In this document: one piece after another, positions 16,249-25,726 of the stretch
How the letters are laid out: the number at the start of each line of letters is the position of its first letter
Numbering within the stretch: position 1 is the stretch's first letter
Assembly: GCF_905175385.1 (NCBI RefSeq)
Contig: NZ_HG992750.1
Location: 744,001-808,000 of the forward strand
DNA: 64,000 bases
Reading direction: 5' to 3'
DNA from: Vibrio sp. B1FLJ16
GTDB lineage: Bacteria; Pseudomonadota; Gammaproteobacteria; Enterobacterales; Vibrionaceae
Program-made: the position numbers and the translations under genes
Notes under the pieces: model-generated
Databases searched by the model: none
Told to the model about the DNA's origin: nothing
Seen by the model: the letters and a program-made list of their open reading frames with translations, nothing else

Positions 16249-17790
16249 ATGAGTAAGCCAATTATCGCGGACAATAAACCAATCAAAGTCGAGTTAGTAG
16301 GAGGGAAAGAGTACTATTTTTGTCGCTGTGGTCGTTCGAAAAGCCAACCTTATTGTGATGGTTCGCATTCTGGTACGGGCTTAAAGCCAATGAGTTTTGT
16401 GGCAGAAAAAGATGAAGAGGCTTACTTATGTTGCTGCAAGCAGACCTCCAATGCCCCGTTTTGCGATGGCACGCATAATCAGTTTACCGATGAACAGGTA
16501 GGGCACGAAGCCCCCGAACGAGAGAAAAAGAAAAGCGATAAACCCACAGCAACGTCAACCCAAGAGGAACCTACTCTTGAGTTTATTCATCAACTCGCCA
16601 GAGAAGGTTTGTCTAAATTAGGGCGTCATGGGCCTATGGTTGCGATGGGCGTACCACGGCATCTGTTACCCCATTGGGATGCGATACAAATCATGGTTGC
16701 ACAGTTAGCGATACAACCTCTGATGGAGGATGTCCCTGTAGCAACGGAGTTAATTGTTGGCCCCAATGCACGAAAACCACTTAAGCTGGATATCCCATTA
16801 TTGGTTTCGGATATGAGCTTCGGCTCTTTGTCTCTGGAAGCAAAAGTTGCACTTGCAAAAGGGGCTGAACTTGCCGGAACGGGAATATGTTCTGGCGAAG
16901 GTGGTATGTTACCGGAAGAGCAAGCCGCTAACTCGAAGTACTTCTATGAACTCGCCAGTGCTAAATTTGGTTATGCAGAATCGAAACTTCATGGTGTTCA
17001 GGCGTTTCATTTCAAAGGTGGCCAGGGGGCTAAAACTGGTACAGGAGGGCATCTGCCAGGCAGTAAAAATGTGGGCAAAATTTCCGAAATACGCGGTATT
17101 CCGGAAGGTCAGCCAGCGATATCACCGCCGACATTCAAAGACCTTCACAGTGCACGAGATTTCCGCAAGTTTGCCGACAGAGTTCGTGATATTACTGGCG
17201 GGATACCGATTGGCTTTAAGCTCAGTGCTAACCATATCGAACAAGACATCCAGTTCGCATTAGACGCCAGTGCAGATTACATCATTCTTGATGGACGCGG
17301 AGGCGGAACAGGCTCCGCACCATCTATGTTCCGTGACCACATTAGCGTACCGACCATTCCTGCGTTAGCACGCGCTCGTAAATATTTAAACGAGAAGGGC
17401 GCTAGTGACAATGTCACTCTAATCGTCACTGGTGGATTAAGAGTACCAATGGACTTTGTTAAAGCCATGGCACTGGGAGCCGATGGCGTTGCGATAGCGA
17501 ATAGTGCAATGCAATCCATCGGATGTGTCGCAGCCCGAATCTGCAATACCAACAACTGTCCGGCAGGCATCGCGACGCAGAATGCCGATCTAAGGCAGCG
17601 GCTGGATATCGAGAAATCATCACAGCAGTTAGATAACTTCTTACGTGCTTCGGTTGAGCTAATGCAGGTGATGGCGAGAGCGTGTGGACATCACTCATTG
17701 AGTCAGTTCAACCGCGATGACTTGGCTACATGGAATCTTGATATGGCGAGGTTATCCGGAATCAAGTATTCGGGAGTGAATAGGGTCTGA
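16249..17790 (+). CDS. Double-CDGSH iron-sulfur domain fused to a glutamate synthase-like FMN domain
   Basis: A 513-residue fusion. Residues about 1-85 hold two CDGSH [2Fe-2S] motifs: Cys25-x-Cys27...Cys36-DGSHis40, and Cys61-x-Cys63...Cys72-DGTHis76. After a charged linker (EREKKKSDKPT), residues about 105-513 form the FMN-binding (beta/alpha)8 glutamate synthase domain (LLVSDMSFGSLSLEAK, GTGICSGEGGMLPEE, GGQGAKTGTGGHLPG, DGRGGGTGSAP, and CNTNNCPAGIATQ near the 3Fe-4S type cysteines). No glutaminase domain is present, so it is not a normal GOGAT. The CDGSH pair may feed electrons to the flavin. TGGAGG precedes the ATG. The reaction is unknown. Confidence 0.85.
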   Translation: MSKPIIADNKPIKVELVGGKEYYFCRCGRSKSQPYCDGSHSGTGLKPMSFVAEKDEEAYLCCCKQTSNAPFCDGTHNQFTDEQVGHEAPEREKKKSDKPTATSTQEEPTLEFIHQLAREGLSKLGRHGPMVAMGVPRHLLPHWDAIQIMVAQLAIQPLMEDVPVATELIVGPNARKPLKLDIPLLVSDMSFGSLSLEAKVALAKGAELAGTGICSGEGGMLPEEQAANSKYFYELASAKFGYAESKLHGVQAFHFKGGQGAKTGTGGHLPGSKNVGKISEIRGIPEGQPAISPPTFKDLHSARDFRKFADRVRDITGGIPIGFKLSANHIEQDIQFALDASADYIILDGRGGGTGSAPSMFRDHISVPTIPALARARKYLNEKGASDNVTLIVTGGLRVPMDFVKAMALGADGVAIANSAMQSIGCVAARICNTNNCPAGIATQNADLRQRLDIEKSSQQLDNFLRASVELMQVMARACGHHSLSQFNRDDLATWNLDMARLSGIKYSGVNRV

Positions 17791-17889
17791 TGTTAACTCT
17801 AAATGGGTAAAACCACGCCCATTTTAGATATCACAAAATATTGACCAAAAAGTCATCAGCAATCTGTTGTATGAACTACGCTGTTATAA

Positions 17890-20139
<2,250 letters not shown>

Positions 20140-20181
20140 TAGGTTGAATGTAAGACTTCATTAACTTTCAAGTAATCAAAG

Positions 20182-20211
20182 CAGGCGGGCGTGATGTCCG
20201 CCTGTTTTTTT
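20182..20211 (+). terminator. Intrinsic terminator of katG
   Basis: CAGGCGG (20182-20188) pairs with CCGCCTG (20198-20204), followed by seven T residues: a standard rho-independent terminator 43 bases after the katG stop. Confidence 0.92.
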
Positions 20212-20254
20212 CGCCTGTTTATTTATTCCGTCTATTTATTAAAAGAATGCCTGA

Positions 20255-20297
20255 TTGATCGTTTGGCTCATTTGGACCATAATTATAAGGCCAAATG
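20255..20297 (+). promoter_or_regulatory. Promoter with overlapping operator for the Xre-RES operon
   Basis: TTGATC (20255-20260) and CATAAT (20278-20283) are spaced by 17 bases, a plausible sigma-70 promoter. An inverted repeat, CATTTGG (20269-20275) and CCAAATG (20291-20297), covers the -10 region. This fits autorepression by the antitoxin, which is usual for such operons. The promoter is predicted only from sequence. Confidence 0.6.
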
Positions 20298-20314
20298 GAC
20301 CAGAGGAGATCGGT

Positions 20315-20767
20315 ATGGCAAGTGCAGCATTAAAAAGCTTTAAACCAAAGCAGCCTGATAAGGCAAATTTTTGGTTTATGCTGGGCATTGAAGATGCCGA
20401 AACCGGACGTATTGATGCTGTCCATAAGGGCTTTGAACCAGTTGTTTATCGCAATATCGTTGATAGGGTTAAGCTCTCTCAGAATGAGTTTCAACATGTC
20501 ACTCTTATTCCTGTAAGCACGATTAAGCGCCGTTTAAAAAATGATGAGCGTTTCAATACGCAGGAAAGTGATGCGATCTATCGTCTGGCAATGTTATTAA
20601 AGCTAGCCACTGAATTGTTTGACGATGAAGAGCGAGCGCTAAAGTGGATGAGAGAAAACGTCTATGGCTTAGGTGGTAAGAGGCCGTTAGACATGGTTTC
20701 AACAACTGTGGATTTTGAGATCGTAAAAGATTTGATAGGGCGTTTAGAGCACGGGGTGTTCTCGTAG
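20315..20767 (+). CDS. Xre/MbcA/ParS-type antitoxin of the RES-Xre pair
   Basis: A 150-residue protein with the C-terminal MbcA/ParS toxin-binding region (DAIYRLAMLLKLATELFDDEERALKWM, then ENVYGLGGKRPLDMVSTTVDFEIVKDLIGRLEHGVFS). GKRPLDMV and the final short helix are diagnostic of antitoxins that cap RES toxins. The N-terminal part (SQNEFQHVTLIPVSTIKRRLK) is the Xre-like helix-turn-helix, which would bind the palindrome upstream. The start at 20315 follows GAGGAG. Its stop overlaps the toxin GTG by one base (TAGTG), which suggests coupled translation. Confidence 0.92.
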   Translation: MASAALKSFKPKQPDKANFWFMLGIEDAETGRIDAVHKGFEPVVYRNIVDRVKLSQNEFQHVTLIPVSTIKRRLKNDERFNTQESDAIYRLAMLLKLATELFDDEERALKWMRENVYGLGGKRPLDMVSTTVDFEIVKDLIGRLEHGVFS

Positions 20768-21237
20768 TGAAGCTCTACCGTCTGACACAAAAGAAGTTCT
20801 CTGATGCTCCTTTCAGTCCTATTGGCGCAAAATTGTTTGGCGGGCGATGGAACTCAAAAGGTACCGAGGCACTCTATTTTTCTGAATCGGAGTCCTTGTG
20901 CTCGCTGGAGGTGTTTGTTCACGTCAATAATGATCCGGCTATTACCAAATTATACGATTTGTATCGCATCGAAATGCCAGAATACTTAATTGCGACGCTA
21001 GATGAAGAAGATCTACCAATTACGTGGCGTGCTATTCCAGCCAGCGAATCGACCCAATACATTGGCGACCAGTTTTTGAATGAGCCGCACCCTGAGTTTG
21101 CGGCCTTACAGGTACCATCGACCATCTCTCCACGAGACAAAAATTACGTCGTAAATCCTAATCATCCAAAGATGAAAGAGATTCTTAAGAAAGCTGAAAA
21201 ACTGGAATTCGCATTCGATCCACGTATCTTCAAGTAA
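20767..21237 (+). CDS. RES-domain toxin (NAD+-degrading family)
   Basis: A 156-residue RES domain protein starting with GTG at 20767. The conserved Arg, Glu and Ser are visible in FGGRWNSKGTEALYFSES and SLCSLEVFVHVN; ALQVPSTISPRDKNYVVNPNHP is the typical late motif. Characterised RES toxins degrade NAD+ and are neutralised by the Xre partner, which here precedes it in the usual order. The pair stands beyond the katG terminator. The gene ends 40 bases before a NifW-like gene on the same strand. Confidence 0.92.
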   Translation: MKLYRLTQKKFSDAPFSPIGAKLFGGRWNSKGTEALYFSESESLCSLEVFVHVNNDPAITKLYDLYRIEMPEYLIATLDEEDLPITWRAIPASESTQYIGDQFLNEPHPEFAALQVPSTISPRDKNYVVNPNHPKMKEILKKAEKLEFAFDPRIFK

Positions 21238-21277
21238 GAAGCTGCAATTAATTAGTCCCGAATTAAAGTGAAGCGTA

Positions 21278-21553
21278 ATGAGTCAAACTGCCATTCTAAA
21301 CAAAATCGCAAGCTTTACTTGCATAGAAGAAGCACTGAATTATTTCGAAATTGAATTCGATAGCCGGTTTATCGAAAACAATCGTAATGAATTAGTGAAA
21401 CGATTTAATGGCTATTTGATCTTAACTAAGCCTGATGACTGGTTTTCAGCTCGCCGGGCCTTAAAGAATGCGTACTGCAAAGTGCAACGCAGTTTACTGG
21501 ATAAATCGACGCGTTCTGCGTGCCGAGGCTGCACTTCCTGCCAAAGAAGGTAA
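21278..21553 (+). CDS. Small NifW-like protein
   Basis: A 91-residue protein. ALNYFEIEFDSRFIENNRNELVKRFNGYLI resembles the N-terminal NifW signature (a phe-x-pro/glu-tyr-asp stretch followed by the N-R-x-x-x-x-RFNxYL helix) of the nitrogenase-protective protein family. The end has a cysteine cluster, ACRGCTSCQRR, that could bind metal. No nif gene is in the window, so any nitrogenase role is unlikely; a Vibrio homologue with another job is more plausible. It lies between a toxin-antitoxin pair and a MazG-like gene, all on one strand with gaps of about 40 bases, and they may share a transcript. Confidence 0.5.
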   Translation: MSQTAILNKIASFTCIEEALNYFEIEFDSRFIENNRNELVKRFNGYLILTKPDDWFSARRALKNAYCKVQRSLLDKSTRSACRGCTSCQRR

Positions 21554-21591
21554 GAATTGCGGAAACTAACCCATTATTCCAAGGAGGGAAT

Positions 21592-21966
21592 GTGAAAGAA
21601 TTTGATGAACTGCTTTCAATCGCGGCGAGGAAATCAGAGTTTGATCTTACTAACACTTGGTTCAAGGGTGTCGAGACCTATCTGGTTGCGATTGGAAAAG
21701 AAGTCGAAGAAGTGCGAGAGGAGATAGCGGAAGAACGCTTATGTTACCTTGAAGATGAACTTGGTGATGTGCTCTGGAACTATCTTAACGTATTAAAAGT
21801 GCTCGAAAGAGAAAAGGGGATTGATCCGCAAAAGGTTCTGGACAGAGCATGTCAAAAATACGAACAGAGAGTGTCTGCCATTGAGTCCGGTAGTAGCTGG
21901 GAAACGGTAAAATCAGAACAGAAATCTGCGTTAAGTGCAGAGCAGGCAGCGCTGCAAGGTTGTTGA
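21592..21966 (+). CDS. MazG-type nucleotide pyrophosphohydrolase
   Basis: A 124-residue all-alpha NTP pyrophosphohydrolase. The GTG at 21592 is chosen because a strong AAGGAGGG lies just before it; an upstream frame overlaps the previous gene. The metal-binding pattern is GKEVEEVREEIAEER followed by LEDELGDVLWNYLNVLKV, i.e. EExxE(12-28)ExxD as in MazG. The family removes non-canonical or excess NTPs. MazG is tied to toxin-antitoxin modules elsewhere, and here it is three genes from an Xre-RES pair, but a functional link is inference. A perfect 12-bp hairpin follows. Confidence 0.85.
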   Translation: MKEFDELLSIAARKSEFDLTNTWFKGVETYLVAIGKEVEEVREEIAEERLCYLEDELGDVLWNYLNVLKVLEREKGIDPQKVLDRACQKYEQRVSAIESGSSWETVKSEQKSALSAEQAALQGC

Positions 21967-22003
21967 AAACCGGCTTAGTACTTTATGCGGCGGTGTTATG
22001 TAT

Positions 22004-22029
22004 GTGGCTCCCAGAACTCTGGGAGCCAC
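22004..22029. terminator. Perfect hairpin after the MazG-like gene
   Basis: GTGGCTCCCAGA (22004-22015) is followed after two bases by its exact reverse complement TCTGGGAGCCAC (22018-22029). No T-run follows, so it may be a weak or 3'-stabilising structure. Confidence 0.55.
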
Positions 22030-22116
22030 AAATTTGAGGTTATTTGGCTATATAAACAGACAAATCCAGATGCTAAACTACGCGTCTGTTTTTACTTATT
22101 ATTTAAAGGTAATTTG

Positions 22117-22368
22117 ATGAACCCGATTCTTGCAATGTTGAAAGAGAACAATATCAGTGACGCTCAGGTTAAAGAGCTTTTCCAGACGTTGACGCAGAAT
22201 CCTCTTGCTGCAATGGCAACTTTAGGCCAGTTAGGCTTGCCTCAGGATCAACTTCAAGCGTTGATGGCGCAAGTAATGCAAAACCCTGCATTGATTAAAG
22301 AAGCCGTTGAAGAGCTGGGTTTGGATTTCTCTAAAGTGGTAGAAGCCAAAGAGAAACTTCAGCAGTAA
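22117..22368 (+). CDS. DUF2999 family protein
   Basis: An 83-residue protein. The start at 22117 (MNPILAMLKENNISDAQVK) is preceded by AAAGGT; the longer frame upstream runs through the hairpin region. The sequence (ELFQTLTQNPLAAMATLGQLGLPQDQ and LMAQVMQNPALIKEAVEELG) is a known small helical family of Vibrio and Shewanella, named DUF2999. Its function is not known. It ends at a strong bidirectional terminator shared with the convergent TRAP operon. Confidence 0.85.
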   Translation: MNPILAMLKENNISDAQVKELFQTLTQNPLAAMATLGQLGLPQDQLQALMAQVMQNPALIKEAVEELGLDFSKVVEAKEKLQQ

Positions 22369-22403
22369 ACTAAACTGCAAACAAACAGTTATTTGGGTAT
22401 ATA

Positions 22404-22439
22404 AAAACCGCCAGAACATCAGTGTGTTCTGGCGGTTTT
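22404..22439. terminator. Bidirectional intrinsic terminator
   Basis: A 15-bp perfect stem (AAAACCGCCAGAACA at 22404-22418 with its complement at 22425-22439) over a 6-base loop. A-run on one arm and T-run on the other let it serve both the DUF2999 gene and the minus-strand TRAP operon. Confidence 0.95.
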
Positions 22440-22477
22440 GTTTTGCAAGCTATCTAATCAGAGAAGATTGTGATGGC

Positions 22478-23863
22478 TTATCCATACGCTACGCTAGGGA
22501 ACCACAAGACTAATTGTGGCCATATGACCAAGCAAACTAGTGCAATCAACTGAATGGCAATGAACGGAATCACGCCGCGGTAGATATCCTTCAGTGCAAC
22601 ACCCTCCGGACAAACTCCCTTCAAGTAGAACAGAGCAAAACCAACGGGTGGAGTGAGGAAGCTGGTTTGTAGCGCCATGGCGACGAGCATGACAAACCAA
22701 ACTAGGCTTGGGTTATCAACTACGCCATGACCGTCAAGTTCAATACCCAAACTCGCTACGACCGGAGCTAACAGCGGCAGCGCAATTAGCGTGATTTCTA
22801 TCCAGTCCAAAAAGAAGCCAAGGAAAAATACGATCAACAAAATAAAAGCGATAATGCCGTACTGCCCGAATGGCAAGCCACTCAGAAATGACTCAATCAG
22901 TTCGTCGCCACCAAGCTCTCGCAGAACCAGTGCAAAACAGGATGCACCTAAGAAGATCATGAAGATGTAAGCTGTGGTTCCGTAAGAAGAAAGCAGTACT
23001 TCTTTGAGGACTTTTAGATTGAGCTTTCTGTTATAAGCCGCCAGCAAAGTAGCGCCTAATGCACCAATACCAGATGCTTCTGTTGGTGTTGCAATTCCAG
23101 CGAATATCGAACCTAACACACAGAAAATCAGGATAACGGTTGGCGTAATATCTTTGAATACTTGTAAGATCAGTTTCCAGTCTACTGGCTCGACATTTTC
23201 CGGAAGTGGCGCTTTATTTGGCGTCATCTTACCAACGGTAAGGATATACAAAATGTATAAGCTACCCAGAAGAAGACCTGGCATGATCGCACCCATGAAC
23301 AGATCCCCAACTGATAAACCTAGTTGGTCTGCCATGATAACCAGCATAATAGATGGTGGCAGCAGAATACCTAATGTACCTGCTGACGCCACGGTGCCCA
23401 GCGCTAACGGAAGGTGGTACCCCTGACGCATCATACTTGGAAGAGACATCACCGTAAGCAGTACAACGGACGCACCGATAATGCCGGTGGATGCCGCGAG
23501 TATGATACCTATAGCCATGACGGTAACCGCTAAGCCGCCGTGAACCTTACCAAACAGCGCTTGCATTGAAGACATCAGCTTTTCAGCAATACCAGATTTA
23601 TCGAGCATATTGCCCATGAAGATAAACATCGGTAGGGCAACTAAGATCCAGTTATCCATCACCTTATAAATACGGTTAACCACCAGCCCGAGCGTCGTGT
23701 AATCTAACCCTGTGAACGTATCCAGATAGATATCGGCGAAATAGCCAACTGCAGCAAAGACGATACCAATCCCGCCGAGCACATAGGCGACTGGAATACC
23801 GGTAAATAACAGCAGGATAAAGGAGCCAAACATGGCAATGACCATCCATTCATTCGCTTCCAT
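22478..23863 (-). CDS. dctM: TRAP transporter large permease (DctM)
   Basis: A 461-residue membrane protein with about a dozen helices, the ion-motive-force-driven channel subunit of a TRAP transporter. DctM hallmarks are MDNWILVALPMFIFMGNMLDKSGIAEKL, GHGGLAVTVMAIGII-like text (KVHGGLAVTVMAIG), GILLPPSIMLVIMAD, GIATPTEASGIGALGA and the C-terminal TSFLTPPVGFALFYLKGVCP. It overlaps the small-permease gene by 14 bases, a usual operon order (P-Q-M). It imports the compound bound by the DctP-like protein using a sodium gradient. Confidence 0.95.
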   Translation of the reverse strand: MEANEWMVIAMFGSFILLLFTGIPVAYVLGGIGIVFAAVGYFADIYLDTFTGLDYTTLGLVVNRIYKVMDNWILVALPMFIFMGNMLDKSGIAEKLMSSMQALFGKVHGGLAVTVMAIGIILAASTGIIGASVVLLTVMSLPSMMRQGYHLPLALGTVASAGTLGILLPPSIMLVIMADQLGLSVGDLFMGAIMPGLLLGSLYILYILTVGKMTPNKAPLPENVEPVDWKLILQVFKDITPTVILIFCVLGSIFAGIATPTEASGIGALGATLLAAYNRKLNLKVLKEVLLSSYGTTAYIFMIFLGASCFALVLRELGGDELIESFLSGLPFGQYGIIAFILLIVFFLGFFLDWIEITLIALPLLAPVVASLGIELDGHGVVDNPSLVWFVMLVAMALQTSFLTPPVGFALFYLKGVCPEGVALKDIYRGVIPFIAIQLIALVCLVIWPQLVLWFPSVAYG

Positions 23864-24392
23864 GATCGTCTCCTTTCGTTAAGGTTTCTAGGTCACGTAA
23901 TAATTTCGCCAGCATTGAAAGCAGCAGCAGGCTAAAGCTCAATGGAATAACACTTTTAATCATCCAGCGATAAGGCAGGCCAGATGGTGACGCTGAGCTT
24001 TCATTGACTCGCCACGCTTCGTAGGCAAAGTCGTAGGAATGAAGAATAACCACGACAACGAATGGCATCGCCAGAAATAGGATACCGAGAATATCGACCA
24101 AGGCTTTTTTGCGCGCAGAAAACTTGTGATAGAACAGGTCGACACGTACGTGCAAATTGGTCACTTGCGCATAGGCGGTTCCGAACATAACTGCGGTGGC
24201 ATAGAGGTGCCATTGCAACTCTTCAAGAGCAATCTGGCCATTGGAAAATACTTTACGCAGCACAACCTGAGTGATGATTACCACCACTAAGGCGAGGTTT
24301 GCCCAGGCTAACGCTTTACTCGCCGAAATAACCAGTCTCTCGATTTGAAAATAGAGCGGAACGGTAGGGGAAGAATATAGCACTTTGCTCAT
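23850..24392 (-). CDS. dctQ: TRAP transporter small permease (DctQ)
   Basis: A 180-residue protein with four hydrophobic helices and the DctQ core VVLRKVFSNGQIALEELQWHLYATAVMFGTAY. HVRVDLFYHKFSARKKALVDILG is the usual Q-loop segment. It forms the membrane complex with DctM and is translated coupled to it by the 14-base overlap. It lies 50 bases downstream of the DctP gene, across a hairpin. Confidence 0.92.
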   Translation of the reverse strand: MSKVLYSSPTVPLYFQIERLVISASKALAWANLALVVVIITQVVLRKVFSNGQIALEELQWHLYATAVMFGTAYAQVTNLHVRVDLFYHKFSARKKALVDILGILFLAMPFVVVVILHSYDFAYEAWRVNESSASPSGLPYRWMIKSVIPLSFSLLLLSMLAKLLRDLETLTKGDDHGSE

Positions 24393-24406
24393 TGACTACT
24401 CCTAAA

Positions 24407-24427
24407 GGCCGACGAGAGACGCCGGCC
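24407..24427 (-). promoter_or_regulatory. Intercistronic stem-loop between dctP and dctQM
   Basis: GGCCG (24407-24411) and CG (24413-24414) pair with CG (24420-24421) and CGGCC (24423-24427), with single-base bulges or mismatch between. Such hairpins often raise the level of the periplasmic protein over the membrane subunits by protecting the 5' message. No T-run is present, so it is probably not a full terminator. Confidence 0.5.
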
Positions 24428-24442
24428 CTTGCTTACTTCGAA

Positions 24443-25516
24443 TTATTGTTTATGTGTCTCGCGAGGCAGGAAGCCATTCTCGGACCATAACGCGTATCCT
24501 TTACGGAAGTTACTTAGGTCACTCCATACTTTGTCAAAGAATGGGTCTTCAGCTTTCATCTCTTCGACCACTTCCATCCAGGTACTCTTAAACAGATCCA
24601 GCATTTCTTTATTCCAGTAGCGAATCTCTACGCCGTTCTGTTTTGCTTTTTCCATTGCGGCATACTGTATTGCTTCGCCTTCCGCAATTGAGTATGTCAT
24701 TGCGGCCATACAGGTTGTTTCAATCGACGATTGTTGAGCTGTACTCATGCCATTCCAGGTATCTTTATTGATTAATAGTTCAAAGACAGTGGATTGTTGA
24801 TGCCAGCCAGGGAAGTAGTTGTATTTCGCTACTTTATGGAAGCCTAAGCGATCATCAACAGCAGGCTGCGAAAACTCAGAAGCATCAATTGCTCCTTTTT
24901 CCAGCGCGCCGAAAATTTCACCACCTGGCAGCTGAACAGTACCTACCCCTAGTTTTTCCATGACCGATGCACCTAAGCCATAGAAGCGCATGTTTAGACC
25001 TTTTAGATCCTCTGGTTTGTCAATCGGTTTACGGAACCAGCCTGATGTCTCAGGAGAGTTCACCGCACAAGGTATAACTTTTACGTTGTAGCCTCCGTTG
25101 TCATACATCTCTTGATAGAGTTTCATGCCGTTACCAAAAAACAACCATGCCATAAACTCAGGTGCTTCCGGGCCAAAAGGAATTGAAGAAAAAATCGCCG
25201 ATGCAGGAAGTTTACCTTGCCAGTAGCCAGAGATCGCATAACCAGAGTTCACTTTACCGGTGGATACCGCATCAAGAATTTCTGGTGGATTGACCAACTT
25301 ACCTGGCTCATAGATTTTCATTTTGATCGTGCCACCAGAGGTTTGCGAAATTCGATCAGCAAACCATTGGATAGGCGTGCCCAGAGCTGGAAGGTGGCTA
25401 CCAAAGGCAATAGGGGTTTTAAGCAGTACTTTTTTATCAGCGGCCTGTGCAGTAACAGAAAGACCAGCAGCGGAAAGCGTTAACGCAGTAGCAATGGCAA
25501 CTTTCTTAAGATTCAT
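24443..25516 (-). CDS. dctP: TRAP transporter substrate-binding protein (DctP, TakP-like subgroup)
   Basis: A 357-residue periplasmic protein with a signal peptide (MNLKKVAIATALTLSAAGLS...AQA). The start at 25516 follows AAGGAGATCTCC. The sequence has GTPIQWFADRISQTSGG, LNMRFYGLGASVMEKLGVG, the substrate arginine region and GEIFGALEKGAIDASEFSQP...GFHKVAKYNYFPGW. This pattern is closest in my recall to the TakP/lactate branch of TRAP binding proteins, which take 2-oxo or hydroxy monocarboxylates rather than C4-dicarboxylates. Its true ligand is unknown. The gene is divergent from a sensor kinase, and CoA-transferase and reductase genes follow that regulator block. Confidence 0.88.
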   Translation of the reverse strand: MNLKKVAIATALTLSAAGLSVTAQAADKKVLLKTPIAFGSHLPALGTPIQWFADRISQTSGGTIKMKIYEPGKLVNPPEILDAVSTGKVNSGYAISGYWQGKLPASAIFSSIPFGPEAPEFMAWLFFGNGMKLYQEMYDNGGYNVKVIPCAVNSPETSGWFRKPIDKPEDLKGLNMRFYGLGASVMEKLGVGTVQLPGGEIFGALEKGAIDASEFSQPAVDDRLGFHKVAKYNYFPGWHQQSTVFELLINKDTWNGMSTAQQSSIETTCMAAMTYSIAEGEAIQYAAMEKAKQNGVEIRYWNKEMLDLFKSTWMEVVEEMKAEDPFFDKVWSDLSNFRKGYALWSENGFLPRETHKQ

Positions 25517-25726
25517 GGAGATCTCCTTATTGGGGTATTCCTTATTAATATTGTCAAATGTGAACAATGCGTATTAAATATTGTTAATGCAATGTTACAT
25601 TGAGCTTTAGTTTAGGAAGGAGATGAGATGCTCTCCATTAGCAAAATTGCGCAAATTGTGTCAGTACTAAACGCAAAATCTGGCGAACTGAATCAGTAAA
25701 ACTACGTACAAGAACGGACTTAAATA

